From an uncultured Synergistales bacterium (GTDB taxonomy: Bacteria; Synergistota; Synergistia; Synergistales; Aminobacteriaceae), in the NCBI GenBank assembly GCA_905233455.1, contig CAJOES010000003.1:1-43456 (forward strand): a stretch of DNA of 43,456 nt. Reading direction: 5' to 3'. This document shows positions 38,716 to 43,456 of the stretch, piece by piece; position 1 is the first letter of the stretch, and each line of letters begins with the position of its first letter. The notes beneath the pieces are model-generated. The model was not told where the DNA came from, did no database searches, and worked only from the letters and a program-made list of their open reading frames with translations. The position numbers and the translations under genes were made by a program.

Positions 38716-38784
38716 TGCGGAAAGATTTTCATATTTACTCTCATTCAAGAAGATGGGAAGAAAGGACAAGGAGGTTTGAAATAC

Positions 38785-41700
38785 ATGAAAAAGCGTTTAT
38801 TGGGTCTTGCTGTACTGGCGGGACTGGTTTTTGCTATCGGCGCGTCGGCATTCGCAGAAGAATACTGGATTGACGACGTGTTTGCTTCCGGCGGGCTTAC
38901 TGGTGTAACCGTAGGCACTCAGCAGACAACTTCCATAAATGAAGGTGCTGATGAGACTTTTATAGCAGAGGTAACCTTGAGGTTCTCTAACGGCGGCAAT
39001 GTACAGACACCTTCAGTAACGTTTACGAAAGGCAACACAGAAGCGTCATTGCCGTATTACTGGGATGCTGCGGATGGCTACGAGCTTTACGGAAGCAATA
39101 TGAAGCTTGTAGCCATCAACTCAGAAAGCGGTAATGACGATGAAATAGGCGTAGACCATTATGAGTTCAAGCTCCTGCTTTACATCGGCGCAAATTCTGA
39201 CAGTGCAGGAAGCTATACCGGTATTATAGGCTACAGCGGCAACAATAACACAGGCACAGTCACTCTTACGGTTAATGAGTATGCCGCAGACCCTGTGTTC
39301 TCTTCAGCCGAAGAAGTCAGCGTCGAATTAGGGGAACAGGGAGCTGTTGCAGGAATGGCTCTCAGCAACTACAAGAACAGTGAAGTAACTTGGAGCATAA
39401 ACGCTGAGGGAGAAACTGCACTAAACGCGCTGAACCTTACCTTTAATACAGAAAACGGCACAGTCAATGTAAAAGATAAAACTTCAGGCAATAACGGCGT
39501 AGATTACGGCACAACAGGACAGGCAAAATTTACCGTAACAGCAACGGTCAAGAAGAATCCTAAGCCCCATGAAGACCAGACAGTTACGCTCACTGTAACC
39601 GGTGCGGAAGCTGCAACTTTCTCTGCATCACCTGCAGATGGTTCAGACCTTGCAAAACTGTATGATACATATGAAAAAGGTATTTATGTTGGTGATGAAA
39701 TCGATGTCGCAAACGCAAACTATGAGAAAGCGTTCAAGTTCACCATCAGCGGCACTATTCAGGGACTCAGCTTCGATTACTATGGTCTTCCTGCCGGCTT
39801 GAATGTCTACAGCACTACTGCTGTTGCCAACAACAGGTTTGCAGACGGTCCCGATGCCAAGAACGGTACAAGGGACATCACAATTACCGGAAAACCTACA
39901 ACGCCAGGCCCCAGCACATTCACAATCACTGCTTACAATAATGTCGGCGATCCTGTTACGAAGACATACCCGATAACTGTTCTTGCTGCCCCGGCACTTG
40001 CTGACGGCACAGGATCAGTAACATGGAACACGGCTTTCACGTCAACGGCACTTGAAGCATCAAACTTCGCTGAAGGCAGTGATCCTATTGTATGGGAAGT
40101 CGACGACAACGTAAGCGGTGCATCTTATCTCACATCTGCAAACCTTGCTTCACTCGGCCTTTCCTTCAACGCTTCAAACGGAACGGTTTCCGGAACATGG
40201 AAAGGCAACGGGGACAGCGGCGGGCTTGTTTCATTCGGCTCAAGTGCTACGGCAGAGAAGAAAGTCAGGATCAAAGCCACAAAGTACGGCAAATCAGCTG
40301 AAGCAGATCTTACATTAACGTTCAACATGGTAGAGCCTGTGCTTACAGTGCCGGCTGAAATGACCTTCTACTATGATGAAAGCGCAGATCAGTACGAGAT
40401 TACGGCAGCAGGCGCAGGCAATATCAGGTTCAGCAGTTTGCCTTATGATCTCTCGAAACTTGATTTGGTTGCAGTAACCAGCACTGATGACGAAGGAAAA
40501 GCCACATATACCATCGGCGGCACTCCTAACTATGTTCTCGGTACAACAGAGCTTTCATTCACAGCATCCAACGCGGCAGGTTCGACGACGGGAACATCCA
40601 AAGTAACGGTAAAAACCAAAAAGGTAGATATACTTGACGTTTCAGAGTTACCTAACAGCGGAGATATATTCTCTCTAGGCAATGTTGTAGGCCCCTTCAC
40701 GGTAAAGGCCAGTCCTGCACCGGTAAAATGGTCTGTTCAGACAATTTTTACTGTAGGCAAGAAAGATACAGAGCGTGATGATATAGTTACCATCAAAGAC
40801 GAAGTATCCAATGCAGATCCTACGGGCGAGACGCATCTGCTCACGCTCACAATGGCGAGACCTACAGGAACTTACGACAACAAGTTTACTAACCTCACCG
40901 CAATAGGCAGCAATAGAATTAAGTTCACCGTTACACACGTTTCAGAGGATACTCCGGCGAAAGCTACTGATGAACGCATAATCACTATACGCCCCGTACC
41001 TGTTATCTCAACAAAGGTTAGTGAGTGGAAGATAGCAGACGGAAAGGCATTCACCAGCCCCAAACTTGAGACGAGCGTAAAGAATGCTGATAAAACGAAT
41101 ATCGTCGGCAACGGAAGCTGGGATATTCGTATGAGTTACAAAAATCAGAATGGCGAGACTATAGAATTCAAAGGATTTGATCCTAATGTTACTTACGAGG
41201 GCGATGATGCCTTTTACAATCAGGTCAATGCCAGCGGTGCTTACATCATTGATGACACTGGGAAAGATGATGACACTTCGAAAGATTACACTGTGGCCTT
41301 TGATAAAGTCGGCGATACATGGGTAAAGCGTCATAACTTCTTGTACGTAACTACAAACGCTAAAGGTGAACCGATAATTACGGGAAGCTTCGACAGGGCA
41401 GTCGACGGAAAGATTACCGTAAAGGTTTATGCAGTAGGCGAAGGCAATCTGGTAGGCAGCCAGGACTTCCCGGCATCGTTTACAGCAGCGGCACCGAAGC
41501 TCGACAAGAACTACAGTCTTCAGCTGGGATGTTGTTGCTACGGGAACGAAGCCGGTAACGATGAATGCTTACATTGCCGGAAAGGACGCTGCAAAAATCT
41601 ACGGCGGCGATGCTAAGACTGCACCTAATATTAGCATCATGTCCGCAGATGACAACGGCCTCGACCCTAACTACAAGGAATTTCCGAAAAGTTTGTCGAA

Positions 41701-43456
41701 TGGCAGTGCGACACCCAACACTACAAGGCTGTTCTTCAGGTACAACAAGTATGACGGCAAAGGACGTATCTTCTTCATGAGGTACGGTTCATCTGAGGCT
41801 GCATCGGATGATCATACCGGACAGTCATACAAGGGCATTCCTGTAACGGTAACGTTTGACAATGCGGCTGTTAAGGATCACAACAAACCTACTACTGCTT
41901 CACTAAAGCTGTCGACTTACGATGGGAAAAACGCACCGACTCTTGAGTGGAGAATTAAGAGCGGAGACGGATTCGTGAGTGTTCCTGATGCGAAAGGCAG
42001 TACAGCTAATGCAGTCAAAGAGTTCAATGCGATTGCCGGAACGCCGTTATCTGATGTTGATACGGACGGCGAACTCACATTCGTGCTGAAAGGCGACGGC
42101 CCTGTAACCGTTACTGCTTCACAGGCAATCGGCGAGGCAAACGCCAAAAACTTCCTTAAGATTGAGGCAGAAGACAGCGACGAGACAACTGACGGCAAGA
42201 TCTACAGGATCACCGGAACTCCTGACAGTACAAAAGAGACCAAGAACAAGATCACCCTTACGGCCAAGAACAACTCAACCGGAGCAAGTGCAAAGATCGA
42301 CGTTACGATTGTAGGCCAAGTTCCCGCTAGTATAGATGCGAAATACTTGGTCAAGACGGCCAACTACCAGAAGGAATTTGACTTGAGCAAGAAGGTAAGC
42401 ATAAAACTTTCTGCTACAGGCTCAAAGCCTCTGACTTGGGATTTTGCTAACGGCACTACTGCTGAGGATTTATCGAAATACAACCTGACGCTTGATTCTG
42501 CTAAAGGCGTGATAGAAGGAACTCCTGAGATTGTTACGGCAAACTCGGACGGTACTGCCTATGAATCTAAGGATTTCTACGTTAAGGCTGTAAACGATGC
42601 GGGTGAGAGTGTGCCTCTTAACGTCAAGATTGGTATCAAAGGGCCTAAGGTGAAAATTAACTCGAAGCAGGTTGAAGTTACCAGAGGCAGCGATCTTGCA
42701 AAGCAGTTAGAAGAGAATCTGATTGAAACAGATGCTGGTGATGGCTACTATGTAACATACAAGTTAGATCCTAAGATGAAGGATACGGAAACAGCGGCTG
42801 TAGAAAATATCGGTATAGACCCTTATAACATAAGCAGGACTGACGATAACAAAGGCAAGCTGAACTTCCTTAGCGGTGTTTCTGACCTTAAGGCTACGAC
42901 CGGAACAACATTAAAGTTCATTGCGGACAACTACGGGACTGAAGTTGCCGGCAGTATCAAGATCATTGTACATGACCCGAAACCTGTAATAGCACAGGCT
43001 TCCGGAATAACCATGACTGCCAGCTTGAATGAGGCACTGACAGATACAATACCATTATCGATTGCAGACAACACCAGCACCGGAGATTCAAAGATTACAT
43101 GGAAGATCAATAACAAGGTTGATAAGCCTGTAACTGCGAAAATTAATATTCCGGACAAGACAGACACTACTAACGCTGAACTGCAGATAACGGTAGCGAA
43201 GGTTAAAGCAGACCAGTACGAATATCCATTAACCATACCGGTTGAGGTAATTGCTACAACCAGCTCTATCAAGGATAAGACTGCTGCTGCGAGTGAGGTA
43301 ATGCCTGTAAATATTACAGTCAACGCACCTGGCGATGCTGCAGCAGAAGCACCTGAAGCAGAGGCTGTACCCGAAGACGTGATCGCCCCCGAAACCGACA
43401 CTGAAGCAGAGGCAGAAACTGAAGCTGAACCTGAAGCAGAAGCAGAAGAGAATGCT
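38785..43456 (+). pseudogene. Giant secreted Ig-like/cadherin-like repeat protein, frameshifted near 41515-41521 and truncated by the window end
   Basis: Signal peptide MKKRLLGLAVLAGLVFAIGASAFAEE with AAGGAGG upstream; repeated Ig-like units (YGLPAGLNVYS..., ITGKPTTPGPSTFTITAYNNVG). The +1 frame then continues WDVVATGTKPVTMNAYIAGKDAAKIYGGDAKTAPN... open to 43456 (not in ORF track). Acidic EAEAE tail at the edge. Confidence 0.78.

Overview
Mostly housekeeping chromosomal DNA of a diderm, flagellated, hydrogen-metabolising anaerobe. The gene content suggests a Synergistota-like organism, but I could not verify this. Recognisable blocks, left to right: two tandem type I HsdM methyltransferases (the second runs off the left edge and is missing from the ORF track); rlmD-like, fumC, lptB and lptA; a LysR regulator; a three-gene HydABC/Hnd-type [FeFe]-hydrogenase operon; a half-size HsdS; a Fe(III)-type ABC importer; an ECF S component; mtaD and ahcY; uvrA; an orphan pilin; a coupled rarA / ABC exporter / hydF / hydG cluster; two fucosyltransferase-like paralogs and tRNA-Arg(CCT); an M48 protease, FlgN-like protein, fliS, gyrB and a YbgC-type thioesterase; and a very large secreted Ig-like-repeat protein that runs off the right edge with a frameshift. 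The most interesting observation is a pentanucleotide tract (GACCA)x5 at 31141-31165. It lies 12 nt after an ATG, upstream of and coding into a fucosyltransferase-like gene. With 5 copies the ATG frame stops after 18 codons. With 4 or 7 copies the same ATG reads straight into the 320-aa ORF. Homology to the decayed neighbouring paralog continues upstream of the annotated TTG start, which supports translation from the repeat side. This looks like a phase-variable contingency locus. Other leads: an orphan half-HsdS behind a terminator, a candidate structured RNA or attenuator upstream of lptA, an exact 20-nt dispersed repeat, a duplicated leader upstream of the thioesterase, and a structured leader before the giant surface protein.
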